NCBI GenBank assembly: GCA_903813345.2 | Contig: CAIIXF020000002.1 | Location: 2,582,001 to 2,646,000 of the forward strand | Direction of reading: 5' to 3' | Length of the DNA: 64,000 nt | Origin: Owenia fusiformis | Taxonomy: Eukaryota; Annelida; Polychaeta; Sabellida; Oweniidae | In this document: in pieces, positions 30,095 through 43,370 of the stretch | How positions within the stretch are numbered: the first letter of the stretch is position 1 | Layout of the letters: each line of letters begins with the position of its first letter | Position numbers and translations under genes: made by a program | Notes under the pieces: generated by a model | Told to the model about the DNA's origin: nothing | The model's input: the letters and a program-made list of their open reading frames with translations, nothing else | The model's database searches: none

Positions 30095-33000
30095 ATGCTT
30101 AACGAGTCAACAACTACTGAAATAATTGGCGGAGTGTCTTACATGTCTCAAGCTAGTATCGCTAACTCTTCATTGGTTCAGGTGAGATGTCAGTGTCTGA
30201 CTCCTCTGCATATTTTCAGCATGTCTAGTTGTTTAACCTGTATCCTCCTTAACCTGTATCTTCCTTAACCTGTATCCTCCTTAAAGAGTGGGGCTACAAC
30301 CTTTTATACATATCTAGATACACCGAGTTAACTGAGTATTTCATGATTCCATTATGGCACTCGTATAGACCATACTTTGGACTTCCTTAAAGAAAGATTT
30401 TTTTTCATGTAGCTAAATCTTGTTTATGACCATAGTACCAATTTAGAATAGACTGAAGCATATTGAAACTGGCTTCGGTCAACACACTTGGAAGATAGCG
30501 AAGAGATTGGATCTAATATAAGTTCAGTAGGTCTCCTTGATCAATATAAATTGCATTCTGGTATGCCGGAGCCCCTCTTATCCGCCATTTGCGAGAGAGT
30601 CACTTTGGAAGGATAAAGACAAAGAGGGCGTGGTTTATCGCGATGTATAAATTGAAACAATTTTGAAAATTGATGATTCAATGCTTGATTTTTTTTACCA
30701 TTTTAAACCAGGAGGATTAGGGTTAATCATCAGATTAATTTTCCATGAAAAACAATTAACAAAGGTTTTAATTATTAAAGGTAATTTTAAGAGATTATAG
30801 AATTGAATTTGTAATTGAAGTAACATTCTGAGATGTATGTTGTTGCTATGGTGTTGCTACATGTAATTGTGATATACTAGGAAATATTATGGGAGCATGT
30901 TAGGGACAACGTAGGATATAGTTGGTTGTTGTCTATTTATGCTATAAGTTGTCCATTTGTGCTACAAGTTGTCCATTTATGCTACAAGTTGTCCATTTAT
31001 GCTGTCAAGTTGTCCATTTATGCTACAAGTTGTCCTTTATGCTACAATTTGTCCAGTAATGTTACAAATTGTCCAGTTATGCTACAAGTTGTCCATTTAT
31101 GCTTCAAGTTGTCTATTCATGCTACAAGTTGTCCATTTATGCTACAAGCTGTCCATTTATGCTACAAATTGTCAAGTTATGTTACAAATTGTCCATTTAT
31201 GCTACAAGTTGTCTATTTATGCTACAAATTGTCCAGTTATGCTACAAGTTGTCCATTTATGCTTCAAGTTGTCTATTCATGCTACAAGTTGTCCATTTAT
31301 GCTACAAGCTGTCCATTTATGCTACAAATTGTCAAGTTATGCTACACAATGTCTAGTTATGCTACAAGTTGTCCATTTATGCTACAAGTTGTCCAGTTAT
31401 GCTACAAGTTGTCCATTTATGCTACAAGCTGTCCATTTATGCTACAAGTTGTCCAGTAATGCTACAAGTTGTCCATTTATGCTACAAGCTGTCCATTTAT
31501 GCTACAAGTTGTCCATTTATGCTACAAATTGTCCATTTATGCTACACGTTTTCCATTTATGCTACAAATTGTCCATTTATGCTACACGTTTTTTATTTAT
31601 GCTACAAGTTGTCCATTTATGCTACAAATTGTCCATTTATGCTATAAGTTGTCCATTTACACTACAAGCTGTCCATTTATGCTACAAGTTATCCATTTAT
31701 GCTACAAGTTTTCCATTTATGCTACAAGATATCCATTTATGCTGCTGTTATAATAATTTCAACCAGTTCTACCCGACAACTGCAAACCATATAAAATGTT
31801 TCATATAAAATGTTTCAATTTTCTCTAGGGAAATCATCTATGTTAAAGATAGCAGTTATATACAGTAGAGGGTTACAGGTTTTCCATTTTTAGGCCAAAT
31901 AATATAATATCTGTTTCTCAAACTGAACCAGATATTTATTTTTACTGGCCATAGCTAGTGGTTGTGGGTTTGCATGTCTGATTGACTAACCAGTTCTTAT
32001 TCATAATTTTTCCGTTGCAAAGTTTATGTTAATTTTTATTGTACCTAAAAAGCTGCAGTATCCTAATCGGCTTGGTGATAGACAGTGGGTTTTTATGTTT
32101 TTATTCAACATCTATATCTGCTGCATGTTTTGTTGGACAAAAATAACTGTTCATAAAACTGTTCATCATTGGTTAAACTCGGAGCCTGAGGATCTGCTAC
32201 ATATAGGTTATTAACTATAATTGTAACATAATTGTCCAATACGATTTTTTCCAGGGACAAAACGATTTTTTCATGTAAAACGCTCCAATACAATTTTTTT
32301 CCCGGGGACAATACGATTTTTTCATGTAAACGATTCAATACGATTTTTATTTCTTCATATTTCCCTGGGAAAACAGTAGTATTTTTGAATAACCTCACTT
32401 ATAACGTCGGTTCCACATCAATTCAGTGCACATGTCAGCAACATCAAAATGCAGTATGACTTGATAATGAGACTATGTTCCCTGGGGAAATCAGCGGGAA
32501 AATTCTGATTTTAATCTTATGTACGTACGTTTAATAACATCACACCACCTATTGAATCAATAGATGAAATTAATTGATTGGTATAGAAATCTTAATAAAT
32601 TCATCTTCTGATCAAAGTTATTGTATAATTCTGTATAATAATATCTTACAATGATAGAATATCATTATGTGCTAAGCTTGTTGCTAGGTTGCATTTGCCT
32701 GTTGCTATATAGCATTTGGCCACAGTATTCCCTGTTGCCATGCAGTATTGCCTGTTGCCATGCAGCATTGCCTGTTGCCATGCAGTATTGCCAGTTGCCA
32801 TGCAGTATTACCTGTTATGTACCTGTAATATTGCCTATGCAGTATTATCTGCCATGCAGTTTTTTCATATACGCCTATTGTATGTAACAGTGCCGTTTTT
32901 TGCCTTTGCCATGTTTTAATATTTTGCCAGTAACCATTCAAAATTGCATGTTGCCATGGCAGCAGCATTCTTTGTCACTATGTGTTTTGCCTTTTGCCGC

Positions 33001-36000
33001 ATAACATTATAGTTTGTCTGGGGAAAAATGGCACAAAAATATTTTCATTGCCTCAATATTCTGTCACATTTCATCAACTGTTTCAGTATATTTTAAGAAT
33101 GTCTAGAAATAAACAAATTATTATCCCACCGAACGAAGTTCGAGGGGGATATAGAAAAGCTGTCCGTCCGTCTGTTCGTCCGTCTGTTCGTCCGTCCGTT
33201 CGTCCGTCCGTTCGTCCGTCCGTCCGTCCGTTCGTGTGTCCAGACAATAACTCAAATACCAGTTGACGGATTTCATTCAAATTTTATAGGCTTATGCCTT
33301 ATGGGTGTAGGACCTCTGCTCGAGAAGGAATTTTCAATATGGCCGCTTAATTCAAAATGGCGGCCATTTTTCGGAAAAAATATAATCTTTGATAACTCAA
33401 ATATTAGTGGATGGATTTGGTCCAAATTTTATATGCTGTTGCCTTGGTACAAAGGAGCCTTGCTCAAGAAGACATTTTCAAGATGGCCAGCAAATTTCAA
33501 AATGGCGGCCATTTTTCGAAAAAAAACGTTATCTTTGATAACTCAAAGACCATTGAATGGATTTGGTTCAAATTTTAGATGCTGATGCCTAGGGACATAG
33601 GGAGCTCTGCTCGAGAAAGGATTTTCAAGATGGCAGCTAACTTGCAAAATGGCGGCCATTTTTTGTAAAAAAAACATTATCTTTGAAAGCTCAAATACCA
33701 TTGAATGGATTTGGTTTAAATTTTAGATGCTGATGCCTAGGGACATAGGAGCTCTGCTCAAGAAGGGATTTTCAAGGTGGTAGCTAAATTTCAAAATGGC
33801 CGCCATTTTTCATAAAATAACATAATCTTTGATAACTCAAATACCAGTTGACGGATTTGGTTCAAATTCTGTATGCTGATGCCTTAAGAGACAAAGAAGT
33901 TCTGCTCAAAAATAAATTTTCGAGATGGCCACTGAGATCTGCTTCAGAAGAAATTTCAAATGCGATAGCTGAATTTCAAAATGGCTGCCATTTTTCATTA
34001 AAAAAGTAATCTTTGATAACCTAGATACCATTGGACGGACATTCTCTGCTAAAGAAGAAATCTAAAGATGACAGCTGAATTTCAAAATGGCAACCATGTT
34101 TCATAAAGACATGATCTTTGATAATTCAAATACCAGTGGATGAATTTGGGTCAATTTTTTTTATAAAAACATTATTTGTTCGGTGGGATATGCTACTCCG
34201 TGGAGTTGCTGTTTTTCTAGTTTTGTAACATAGTATGGTGAATGATAGCTAAATGAAATTTTAAGATCTTTTGTTTGAGAATATATTTTTCACAAATATT
34301 TTTATTTTTCTTTATTTTTATTGACAAATGACTGCAGTCAATAACAATTATAAAGTTTTTACAATTTTTAAAATTTGAAAAGTGTATACATTTTAATCTT
34401 TGTTCCCAGCGAAAATACTCAATGAATAATAAGATTAACTATTGCCCTCAGTTTAAATCAAGTATCTGACTCATTTACTGTAAATCATGTGAAACATACT
34501 TGCAAATTTATTTATATTTTTAGCTCACATGGTGAGCATTTGCAATCACTCACTTGTTTTATAGTTTTGAAAGGAAAGTAAAATGAAACTACATTTTTTG
34601 CAAAAACCTGACAATTGTAGAATTATACACCACTGACCACAATGTTTTGGCTTATTATCTGTTTTTGACAGATTTTGATATGAACACAGTTCTAAAGACT
34701 TGCAGTTAACGAGTTGTGATAATTTCATTCTTAATTGTGTCCTTGTAATTTTGATTAATCATTCACAAAAAGTTAGATAAGTGATATCACAGCCCTTATT
34801 AATATAAGTCAGACTTTGCACATTAATATTAAAACTGCAAAATAAAACATCAGAAAATGAACCAACAAAACATAACTGAATTTTTTTTCTTTTCTTTACA
34901 GAGTACAACAACAATAACAGCGTCTACATTAAATAGTTCTATATCTCCAAACGAAACAAACATTATGGAAGAAAATCCTCATGCAAAGCGGGACTTCTAT
35001 ATTGGCCTCACACTGGCCATGAGCTCAAGTATTTTCATTGGAACAAGTTTTATACTAAAGAAGAAAGGATTACTCAAATTGGCTGCTCAATCTTCCCAAA
35101 GGGCAGGTAAGTCATCTATTGACGGTCATTTCCAATATCTTTATATTGTCTCTGATTGGTCAGTTGCATTTCAATACAGTAAAACCTGTCTAATTCTAAC
35201 ACCTCTGTGACTGGCCAAAAGTGTTCAGATTAGCAGGTGTTCACATTACAAGGTTTTATAAACATATGTCAATGGAAAATAAAAAATATTGGACCAAGAA
35301 AAGATGTTCTGATTAGAGAGGTGTTCAACTTTACGGTTTCTGACTCAGTAGTTTGTTTTCATTTTCTTACAGGTAATCAATCACCAGTTGTGGGAGAACC
35401 AAATTAATTTTGTTAGGAGAGAGGGGATAACTTATTTCATTTGTGATTGATATTGATTATTCATCAGAAGTCAGGGGTTGCATTAGCAGCAGGCAACAGG
35501 TGGTCTTCACCAGTTGTTTTCACAAAATCTCCTGTTGTTTTTAGGGACTTTTCAACTTATTAAATTCTTAACTTGTTAAATTCATGATTTCCATTAATTT
35601 TGTTGGTTTGTTTCATTTATTTTGCCTGTTCACTGAGAAGTGGTGACATATTGACAGTCTCCTTTTTATGGTCAACCTATTTAAGGATGGTTTTCAACGG
35701 TTGAGTTGGTGATCATCGCCTGTAACAAATGGCAGGTGATGACATTTTGCACGTTGGTGCCTTGTTAGATATACAACAATCAAGATGGGATGAGGGATGG
35801 GAAGGGAGGGGCATACGTAACAAAATTAACTTTATTTTATTGAACTGTTGAAAATTGATGTATCCAATCAGAAAAAATCACAATAGTAAATATTGGATCA
35901 AACTGATTGCATGTTCTTAACTATTATTGACATAGTACAAGCATGCTGAGTAGTGTATAGATATTGATCGACCACATATCTGCTTGTCTAGTCTTCCCAA

Positions 36001-39000
36001 GATCGATATTTTGAAATGATTAGTTGTAATACCAGTATACCCTGTCGCATTTTGCTAATCAGAGGAACTATCCTATAATGGCTAGATTCGTGATGTCATT
36101 GGTTGTACTTTTCAAGATTTGGTGATGTCATTGGTAGACTTTCTCAAAATTGGTGATGTCATTGGTTGTACTTCATTAATCTACTTTTGCAATATTAATC
36201 CATTGCTATTATTGTTTTTTAGGAGATGGAGGTTTTGGTTACCTGAAAGAGCCACTATGGTGGGGAGGAATGCTCTTAAGTAAGTACACATGTACTAAAA
36301 TCTTATTTTAATTAAGTACATATGCACTGCAATATTTTGTTATCCCACTGAATGAAGTTCCAGGGGGATATAGAAAAGCCATCCATCCGTTCATCCGTCA
36401 GTAAATGTACTAATAACGCTTCGAGAAGAAATTTTCAAGTTTGTCACTAATTATCAAAATACGTTCTGTTTGGTGGGATTTGCCACACCTTGGAGTCGCT
36501 GTTTTTCTAGTTAATAACAGTACATGTGCACCTAAATCTCATATTTGACATTTGATCTTTCATTTGTTGACCTATACATAAGGCCTTCTAGATTTCCACA
36601 AATGCAATCATCACCCTTGTGGTTCACGATATGGGAACTCCGTTCACGGATCGAGAAATATGTTCAGGAAAGAGGAATTGGTGGTTCGTGATTAAAGCAT
36701 CAATATTCACAATGTTGTTGGAGCATAATTTGTCAGGTTGGAACTGATAATTGCGTTTGTGGAAGTCTAGGAGGCCTAAGCATGTGGCATTAACCTTATG
36801 AGGTCCATATTAACAAACAAATACATTACCTTCCATTTTCAAACATGTATTTTTTTTCAATTCTAAAACATCATAAGTTCTATTTCAAAAGCCTGTTCAG
36901 CACATCAACACAAAAGTCGTATAATCAGAAAGGTATAATGTCCTTCAGAAAGGTCTATTTTCACCTATGCTATTATTGGGATAAAATGTAATATGATAGT
37001 AACTTGAAAGTTAGTTTAAGACAATTTAATATCCAGAGATTTGACTTTAATTTAGTAAGTGAATTATTTTTCTCTTTTCAGTGGCGTTTGGTGAAGTGAC
37101 AAATTTTGTAGCTTACGCATTTGCCCCAGCTACACTGGTGACACCTTTAGGTGCACTTAGTGTACTAGTCAGGTATGTGAATGATTAAAAATATTCAAAT
37201 ATGTTAATTCTCAGTTTAATTCAAGTTATGAATTCACTGAAATGTTACCCCTTTTGGGTATCTAATGCTAACCATGTAAAATCAACAATGTACAACTATG
37301 ATGAAAATAAATAATAAATAATTATGAAAATAAAAATTGTTTAATATGTATTTAATTCAGCATACAGGGTGTCAAAAACCTCAATGAAGTCCTGTATGTT
37401 CTAACTCCCCTTGAATTTGACTATTTCAGTGCAATGTTGGCATCGAAGATGTTGGGTGAAAATCTGAACCTTATCGGCAAAGTTGGCTGTCTAGTTTGCC
37501 TACTGGGATCTACTGTGGTAGTCATTCACTCACCTAAAGAAACAGAAATAAAAAGCATGGCTATCCTAGCCGAAAAACTTAAAGATCCAGGTGAGTGTGA
37601 CTTTTGAGATATTTTGGATGATTCTGCTACTGTCCAAATAATTATAAGAATGCCTTCAATGGACTTTTCCAGTAAACCCCACCACCTTTTGGTGTATCAA
37701 AAGAGTTGATATATTCCCTAGATTGATGATGTCAAAGGTTGTACCTTTTTTTATACATCAGAAAACTATGATAAGTTGGAGAAATTGATGATGTCATAGG
37801 TTGTAGTTTTTTTGATATATCAGAGAAACTACGATAAGTTGGAGAGATTTATGATGTCATAGGTTGTAGGTAAGCAATCTGGTGATGGTCAATCCACCAA
37901 ACTAAATAGCAGCCAAAATTTGCCAAATCCGTCAAATTAAACAGCACAAAATCAAAACAATTTATTTTACTGCTACTTTTGGTATGCCAATAGGTAGCAG
38001 TGTGAATCGGAAAAGTTAATTGAAATAAAAAATCTTCCATTTAAAGCTCCTGTATGTTAAAAAGAATGGTATGTTCTTTTATAACTAGGGGTGAGACGAC
38101 AACCCGATGAGTCGAGGACTCGCGGGTTTGGGGCTTCGAGTCGAGTCGAATCGAGTCGAAGTTGATGAATCGAATCATTTTCGAGTTGAGAAAAAAATTC
38201 GAAAAAATAAAAAAATTCAGAAAAATACTGTCAATATGCATGTTTTTACTCGATATTGCGTTGAATATATAAGTTTCAATGACTTGGATATGCTTGTATT
38301 AAATTATTATATTGTATGTACACATAAATGAAAGAATATATGTAATAAAATCAGAATAAACTTACGACGAATTGTGTTTGTTTATATTTCCGGCTTTCCA
38401 CCATTGACGCATTAAAAATACGAACGGTCAAAAGCGATGTTGTTCGCACTTTATCTGACTCGAAACGGATTCGAAACTCGAATCGTCATTTTCTGACTCG
38501 AATCGGATTCGACTCGAATCGGATTTTTTCGACTCGTCTCACCCCTATTTATAACTTAAGCAACTTGAGTCAATTGTTAAGTTAATACAGTGGCTATAAG
38601 TTAATATTTGATGTTTGTGTAACATTTGCTTTTCCAATCCCTTAAATACACTTGTATTGATTGATAATAGAAATCTGTTTATTTTTGTTTCCAGGGTTTA
38701 TCACATATGCCTTTATTATCGCAGTATGTGCATGTGTACTTATATTCTATTATGGACCTCGTCACGGCCAGACAAACCCCCTGATCTATATCACAATCAG
38801 TGGATCTATTGGTTCTCTCACTGTTATGGGCTGTAAGGGACTAGGCGTGGCCCTTAAACAAACATTCGCTGGAGACAATCAGATGACGAACTGGCTGACG
38901 TGGCTTATTCTTATCACGTTAGTGTTTGATATTTCCATCCAAATGAATTATCTTAACAAAGCCCTGGATATTTTCAACACTGCAGTAGTGACGCCGATTT

Positions 39001-39347
39001 TATATGTCGTTTTTACGACTTTTGTGATTATCGCTTCAGCCATCTTGTTTAAAGAATGGGCTGATTTGGGAGCACTGGATATCGTTGGGAATATATGTGG
39101 ATTTATAACGACCATATCTGGCATTTTTCTACTACAGTTCTTCAAGGATTTAGACATTACTTTAAAAAGTACCGTCAAGGTTCGGAAGGATGCCCCAGCC
39201 TCGGTGAATACCATGGCCAATGGGGAAGTGAGGTATACCCCCACACATGATGACTCTAGGTCCATTCTTCTGGAACATGCTGAATGCCAAATGTCAGATG
39301 AAGAGATAAATGTTGATCATAGATATAATTCCTTGATGAAAACATGA
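30095..39347 (+). CDS. NIPA-type magnesium transporter (NIPA2/NIPAL1/NIPAL4 clade), 6 exons
   Basis: Exons: 30095-30181, 34902-35106, 36223-36279, 37082-37172, 37430-37590, 38695-39347, GT-AG and in phase, 417 aa. NIPA proteins are nine-helix Mg2+ transporters of plasma membrane and endosomes. Signature blocks: [118 protein letters not shown]. Ahead of helix 1 is a ~55-residue extension with several N-glycosylation sequons (NES, NSS, NET), as in NIPAL1/NIPAL4; NIPA1/NIPA2 lack it. Start uncertain: if the exon begins at the acceptor before 30023, an in-frame hydrophobic stretch (VCFLLILSAFAVCWVIF) precedes the ATG and would act as a signal or anchor, needing an earlier start exon. A 20-bp minisatellite and several transposons fill intron 1. 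Confidence 0.93.
30925..31745. repeat. 20-bp minisatellite, about 41 copies, NIPA intron
   Basis: The unit is GTTGTCCATTTATGCTACAA with base changes. The period is not divisible by three, so all three plus frames cycle through the same 20-residue pattern and all stay largely open; the long apparent proteins are artefacts. Confidence 0.95.
32222..32870. repeat. Two small degenerate tandem repeats in NIPA intron 1
   Basis: 32230-32345: about three copies of CAATACGATTTTTTCATGTA-type units. 32725-32870: about six copies of TTGCCATGCAGTATTGCCTG. Between them is unremarkable AT-rich sequence. Confidence 0.65.
33122..34220. mobile_element. TATCCCACCGAACGAAGTTC...GGTGGGATA repeat element, full copy
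   Basis: It starts TATCCCACCGAACGAAGTTC and ends TGTTCGGTGGGATATGCTAC..GCTGTTTTTCTAG. The left part has a GTCCGTC/GTTCGTCC run (33163-33235). The body is about six diverged ~170-bp repeats with AAAATGGCGGCCATTTTT and ATCTTTGATAACTCAAATAC. Short copies: 36341-36510 and 26792-27183. No coding capacity. Confidence 0.8.
35465..35768. repeat. Interspersed repeat copy 2 next to a minimal GTCACCACC-type element
   Basis: 35465-35650 is the inverse of the block at 16843-17030 (AGCAGCAGGCAACAGGTGGT). It runs directly into 35636-35768, a relative of the 8445-10710 element with both ends (AGTGGTGACATATTG and GATGACATTTTGCACGTTGG) but no internal minisatellite. Confidence 0.55.
36341..36510. mobile_element. 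Short copy of the TATCCCACYGAA element
   Basis: Both ends are kept (TATCCCACTGAATGAAGTTC; TTTGGTGGGATTTGCCAC..GCTGTTTTTCTAG) and the internal repeats are lost. It starts about 60 bases after exon 36223-36279. Confidence 0.75.
38086..38547. mobile_element. Non-autonomous hAT element with 8-bp target duplication
   Basis: Perfect 14-bp ends TAGGGGTGAGACGA / TCGTCTCACCCCTA, flanked on both sides by TTTATAAC (38078-38085, 38548-38555). TAGGGG ends with an 8-bp duplication are the hAT hallmark. Inside both ends are runs of CGAGTCGAATCG. It lies in the last NIPA intron. Confidence 0.9.
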
Positions 39348-41314
39348 AGCCTCATTCAGAGAATATGATTAGTTGTGTCTTATCCAGTTTTAAAACTTCA
39401 AGGATCTTGAACTAATTTGGGTTCAGATCGCAGATTTTCATTAAAATGATTGATATCCTTTGTATCAAATCTCTGCTTTTTGCCCCAACCTACATTGAAA
39501 TGGTGCAAATTTGCATCGAAATGTTGCAAATTTGCATCAAAATGGTGCAAATTTGCATCAAAATGGTGCAAATGTGCATCGAAATGGTGTGAATATGCAT
39601 TAAAAGGGGAGGATATGTATGGAAGGATAACACCTCACTTGCCAAAGTAGTTATTTACTACAGGTCCCGTATCGAACTTTTGCTGAGATGGATTCAGTTT
39701 CTCAAAAATTCCAAAGATGGTTCGGTTTGACAATTTTGACCCAAAATCACTTGAAATTAGTTCTCAAAATGATGAATTAAAAGCTGCTTAGTTTTGAGAT
39801 AATATTTGGCTCGACACCCCCCCCCCCCCTAGCTGTGGACTGTGCATCATAGAATAACTGCCTGTTATCTCGTACAGCTGTTTTGAGATCACCTCAATCC
39901 ATCACTCATAGCCTTGGATAAGAGTGGGGATATCCCAGAATTCATAGATGAACTTATCTCCATTTAAATCTCAACCTCCAGTGCTTCATCTGTACATATT
40001 GATAGGCTCACTAATGAATTCTGGGTATTACTCCTCTCCTTATATTGCACTCATGGTTGTTAAGGGAACCATGGACTTATTAGATATTGGGGTTATAGCA
40101 TTTCATTTGAATGATGTTGTGTTGTAATATTTTGGATGGTGTCCATTCATCAATAGTCATGGAAAAGGGAAATTCTATTGATTTGATTTGATTTGAAAAC
40201 TGGTCTTCCTATGATATATTGCCCTTTACTCGTTTAATAAAACTTTTACGCGTAGATTTTTCTTTTCCTTGAATTTTAAAAAAACACTCTTCGCTAACGA
40301 AACATAATTTCTCCTTAAAGAAACTTTGCTTTGTTATTTCACTACTGTTGATAATTGGACATCTTCCCTGCCTACCTTGTTAAATTCTCATCTGTATTTA
40401 TAACATTTTGATAATTTAAAGAAATCTTTATTGTACAGGGGTTTCACTACAATTTTTCACAACAGCCTAAATAAATGAGAACAGCAGACAAAATTAATGA
40501 ATATCATGAATTTAACTTGGAAAAGATTTTGTGGAAACAACCAGTGAAAATTGCCTGTTGCCTGCTGCTAATGAAACCGCTGTTGTATGGCTGAATATTT
40601 CTAGTTGGGCTGCTCATTGCTCAGTATGTACTTAGTAAATTTAACTTTGGTAGAAATAGATTAATAGGTTTTTATTGAAATACAATTCACTGCAAAACTG
40701 GCATTGCTGGATAAATGTAGTATTAGATTTTGAATCTATCTCTTCTTGAAGTACTTGTACTTGAAAAAATATGTATGTACACAGATGCTTTCTTCCTTAT
40801 ATACAGGGTGGGCCATAAAATTGGGATTTATCCAAATACTGTATATGCTTGTAAGTTATTCACACAAATCATGTCAAATTCACTAGTCCATAATTATCAT
40901 TATTATGTTATTATTGTTATCATCAATTTATCATTATTAAAAACAAGTTATTATTGAAATCATTATGTTAATATTAAAAACACATTATTGCCAGAGACAT
41001 CATAAACTGGAATGGAAGACATATTTTCAATCTGGTAATTGTAAATTTGTAGTTAAATTGTACATTTTATTTAGTCATATTCAGAACATTGTACATTTGC
41101 TTTCACCTTAAAATACTATTTTAGAACTGGGTTGTGTAGAATAGGTTATATTATGAAAGGAACACCTTTAATTCTAAAAGTGTTCAGCTTGGGAATTGTT
41201 CTTCTTTCAAAGCCTCATAAAACATTTAATTAGATATTCTAATTGTCTCAGGATTCTGAAAGTATTCCACTAGTAGAAGTATTCTAGTAACTATTCAGAA
41301 GTATTCTACTTAAT
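39348..41314. other. NIPA 3' UTR and intergenic stretch
   Basis: AATAAA at 40236-40241 is a plausible poly(A) signal, giving a ~0.9-kb 3' UTR. Inside that UTR, 39497-39603 is five copies of a 21-bp unit (GAAATGGTGCAAATTTGCAT) and 39819-39829 is a C-run. Copy 3 of the interspersed repeat lies at 40437-40580. No gene is seen. Confidence 0.5.
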
Positions 41315-42830
41315 TCACCTTTCCCCAAAGTCCAAAGTGTACTCATTTGACCGCTGCGCTGATTGGTCGATGAAAATCAATGACGTCAAAGCAGGGCACA
41401 TTTCGCGCTAAAAATTCAATTTCTATTAGATCGCCGAATGAGTGATATAGATCTTATTATAAAATGATAACAAAACTAAGTGAAATATATTTTTCTGACT
41501 ATTTTGTCTTAAGCTGTGTCTTAATTACACCATCCGGTAAATCAAACCATAGAAATAATTATGATACGATTGCTCATCTTTTAACAAAGTGAATCCAACT
41601 ACGCAAACCAAAGATTGACAATCATTTAAACGACAAGACTGTATGGATTAGGAATACAAAATTACATTGATCATGATTATTCAATTAAATAGTTCATTAT
41701 GTTTCTCATGAAAAATATATGAAGAACAGTTTTAAATGTCAGAGTCCACTCGCATTTTTCTCATCGGGTTGCCCAATTAATAATTTGCGATTGGTCATAA
41801 TCAATTTATATATTGAAGTAACTTATATTCATCATACTGCATTTTAATTGCAATTCAAAGCTTAATTACAGGCCCGTACGTAGTCAAGGGGTAGGGGGTG
41901 AGCGGAAGGAGCGGCCGCTCTCACTCCCCCTGGCCAGGAATTCTTTCAAAATCATGCAGTTTTCATCATTCTTAGCACTTTTCGTATGATTTTTTTGCCA
42001 AAACTGTCAAAAAGCTCCCCCTTGGTAAAACTGCTCCCCCAGGTAAATCCTGACTACGGGGTTGAATTGCCGGAGGTTCTCTCATGTAGGTCTACGTCCA
42101 AAAAATATCCTGAAAGTTCTCTAAAAAGATCGATATTTATAAGAACGCCCATGGGCTTTTCAAGATATAAATCTCTTCAAATAGACGATCGTGAATAAAA
42201 CAAGCAACTCTGGTACATTGTCTCAAAGGATACATGAACGGCTTTAACATTGTTCAATGAAATTAGTCATCACTCATGTAACCATTGTCAAATTCTTTGG
42301 CAGACATAAAAGTAACATTGTCATGTGGTATAATAGGTGGCTGAACCTTAAGTGAAAATAACGCACCGCTGGCCCAGATTTGAGAGTCAAATACTTTTTC
42401 TTCAAGGTTAAGCGGTATCCCCTTCTTCACCCCATGAGAAAATATTAGACGAACTTAAGATTACCATGGGATGTTGACATTTTGACAGTCAAAAACTAAA
42501 CATGGGGTTTTGTACAGTCAGCGTAATTTGAAAATGTACAGGAAACATTTGACTCTTCACATTAATATTTCTCTATTCATTTGAATCCCAAGAACAATAT
42601 AAAGAAGGGGGGATATGGACGTGAGTATAATTAATTAAGTTCCATGACATTTATCATAAATATTATTACTACTCAACATAATTTGACAATCAAATTAACC
42701 CGTTTCCGTCACGAATCACATTGACTTCTAATGTATTAAGATTTTCCCGCGAAAATCTGCCCTACTCTGACGTCAGAGATTTCAGATTTGCTAATTATAG
42801 TATTCATGAGCTGACTTTGGGGAAAGGTGA
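41315..42830. mobile_element. 1.5-kb inverted-repeat DNA element
   Basis: Ends TCACCTTTCCCCAAAGTC (41315) and its exact inverse (42813-42830). The similarity continues inward imperfectly for about 100 bases: ATGACGTCAAAGCAGGGCAC and TTTCGCGC on the left mirror GCCCTACTCTGACGTCAGAG and CCCGCGAAAA on the right. No transposase is present. A second, smaller element (41869-42064) is inserted inside, so this one is older. Confidence 0.7.
41869..42064. mobile_element. CAGGCCCGTAG-family element, copy 2 (nested)
   Basis: Starts CAGGCCCGTACGTAG and ends GACTACGGGGTTG, with AATTA / AATTG at the flanks. Internal CTTTCAAAATCATGCAGTTT is shared with copy 1 at 25930-26118. Confidence 0.75.
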
Positions 42831-43370
42831 TAAAGGCTCATAATAATTGAGTGAGTTATTCATGGGTCTCTGACAATGTCCCCTTGGGAGATGTTCTACT
42901 TACAGAGGTGTTCAACTAACATAGGTGTTCTACTTTCAGAGTTCTACTAGACAACAGTGTTTACTCTGTTATGAGTTTTCTCAGTGAAGTCTTTTTTAAT
43001 TCAACTTGGCAACTGAAATGTATATCTTATACATATATTTATTTCAAGTCTAAAAATATTTTTATTTCAGTATCCATATTTCCAAATATATGAATAGATG
43101 AGAATTCAACTTGCAGAAGTTCTCATTGAAAAGGGGTGTTCGCTTTTTCAGAAATATTGTGAAGAGAAATTGTACCAGATTTACAAAAAGTATGTAACAA
43201 TAACAACAAGGCCCATCATAAGAACCGTTGCTATGTGATGTCATAATAATTGCTGCTATGAGTATCTATGCATTTTCACCAATATTTCTGGATGTTGTAA
43301 AATGGAAATAACTAAGTTCTTTCACATCAATTTTCCTCTTGGTTTTGAAAAAAATTGTAGAAGAAAATAG
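42831..43370. other. Intergenic stretch, nothing recognised
   Basis: AT-rich with short GTTCTACTT/AGAGGTGTTC words (42890-42950), similar to words near 35190-35330. No coding or structured feature is supported. Confidence 0.5.

Noticed and set aside
30926-31808. Long reading frames of 177 and 283 codons
   Set aside because: They are only the 20-bp minisatellite read in successive frames, inside a transporter intron.
33160-33266. Pro-Ser-Val-Arg repeat peptide
   Set aside because: GTCCGTC/GTTCGTCC run typical of the end of the TATCCCACC repeat element.
38107-38331. 74-codon frame with [13 protein letters not shown] repeats
   Set aside because: Product of CGAGTCGAATCG runs inside a non-autonomous hAT element.
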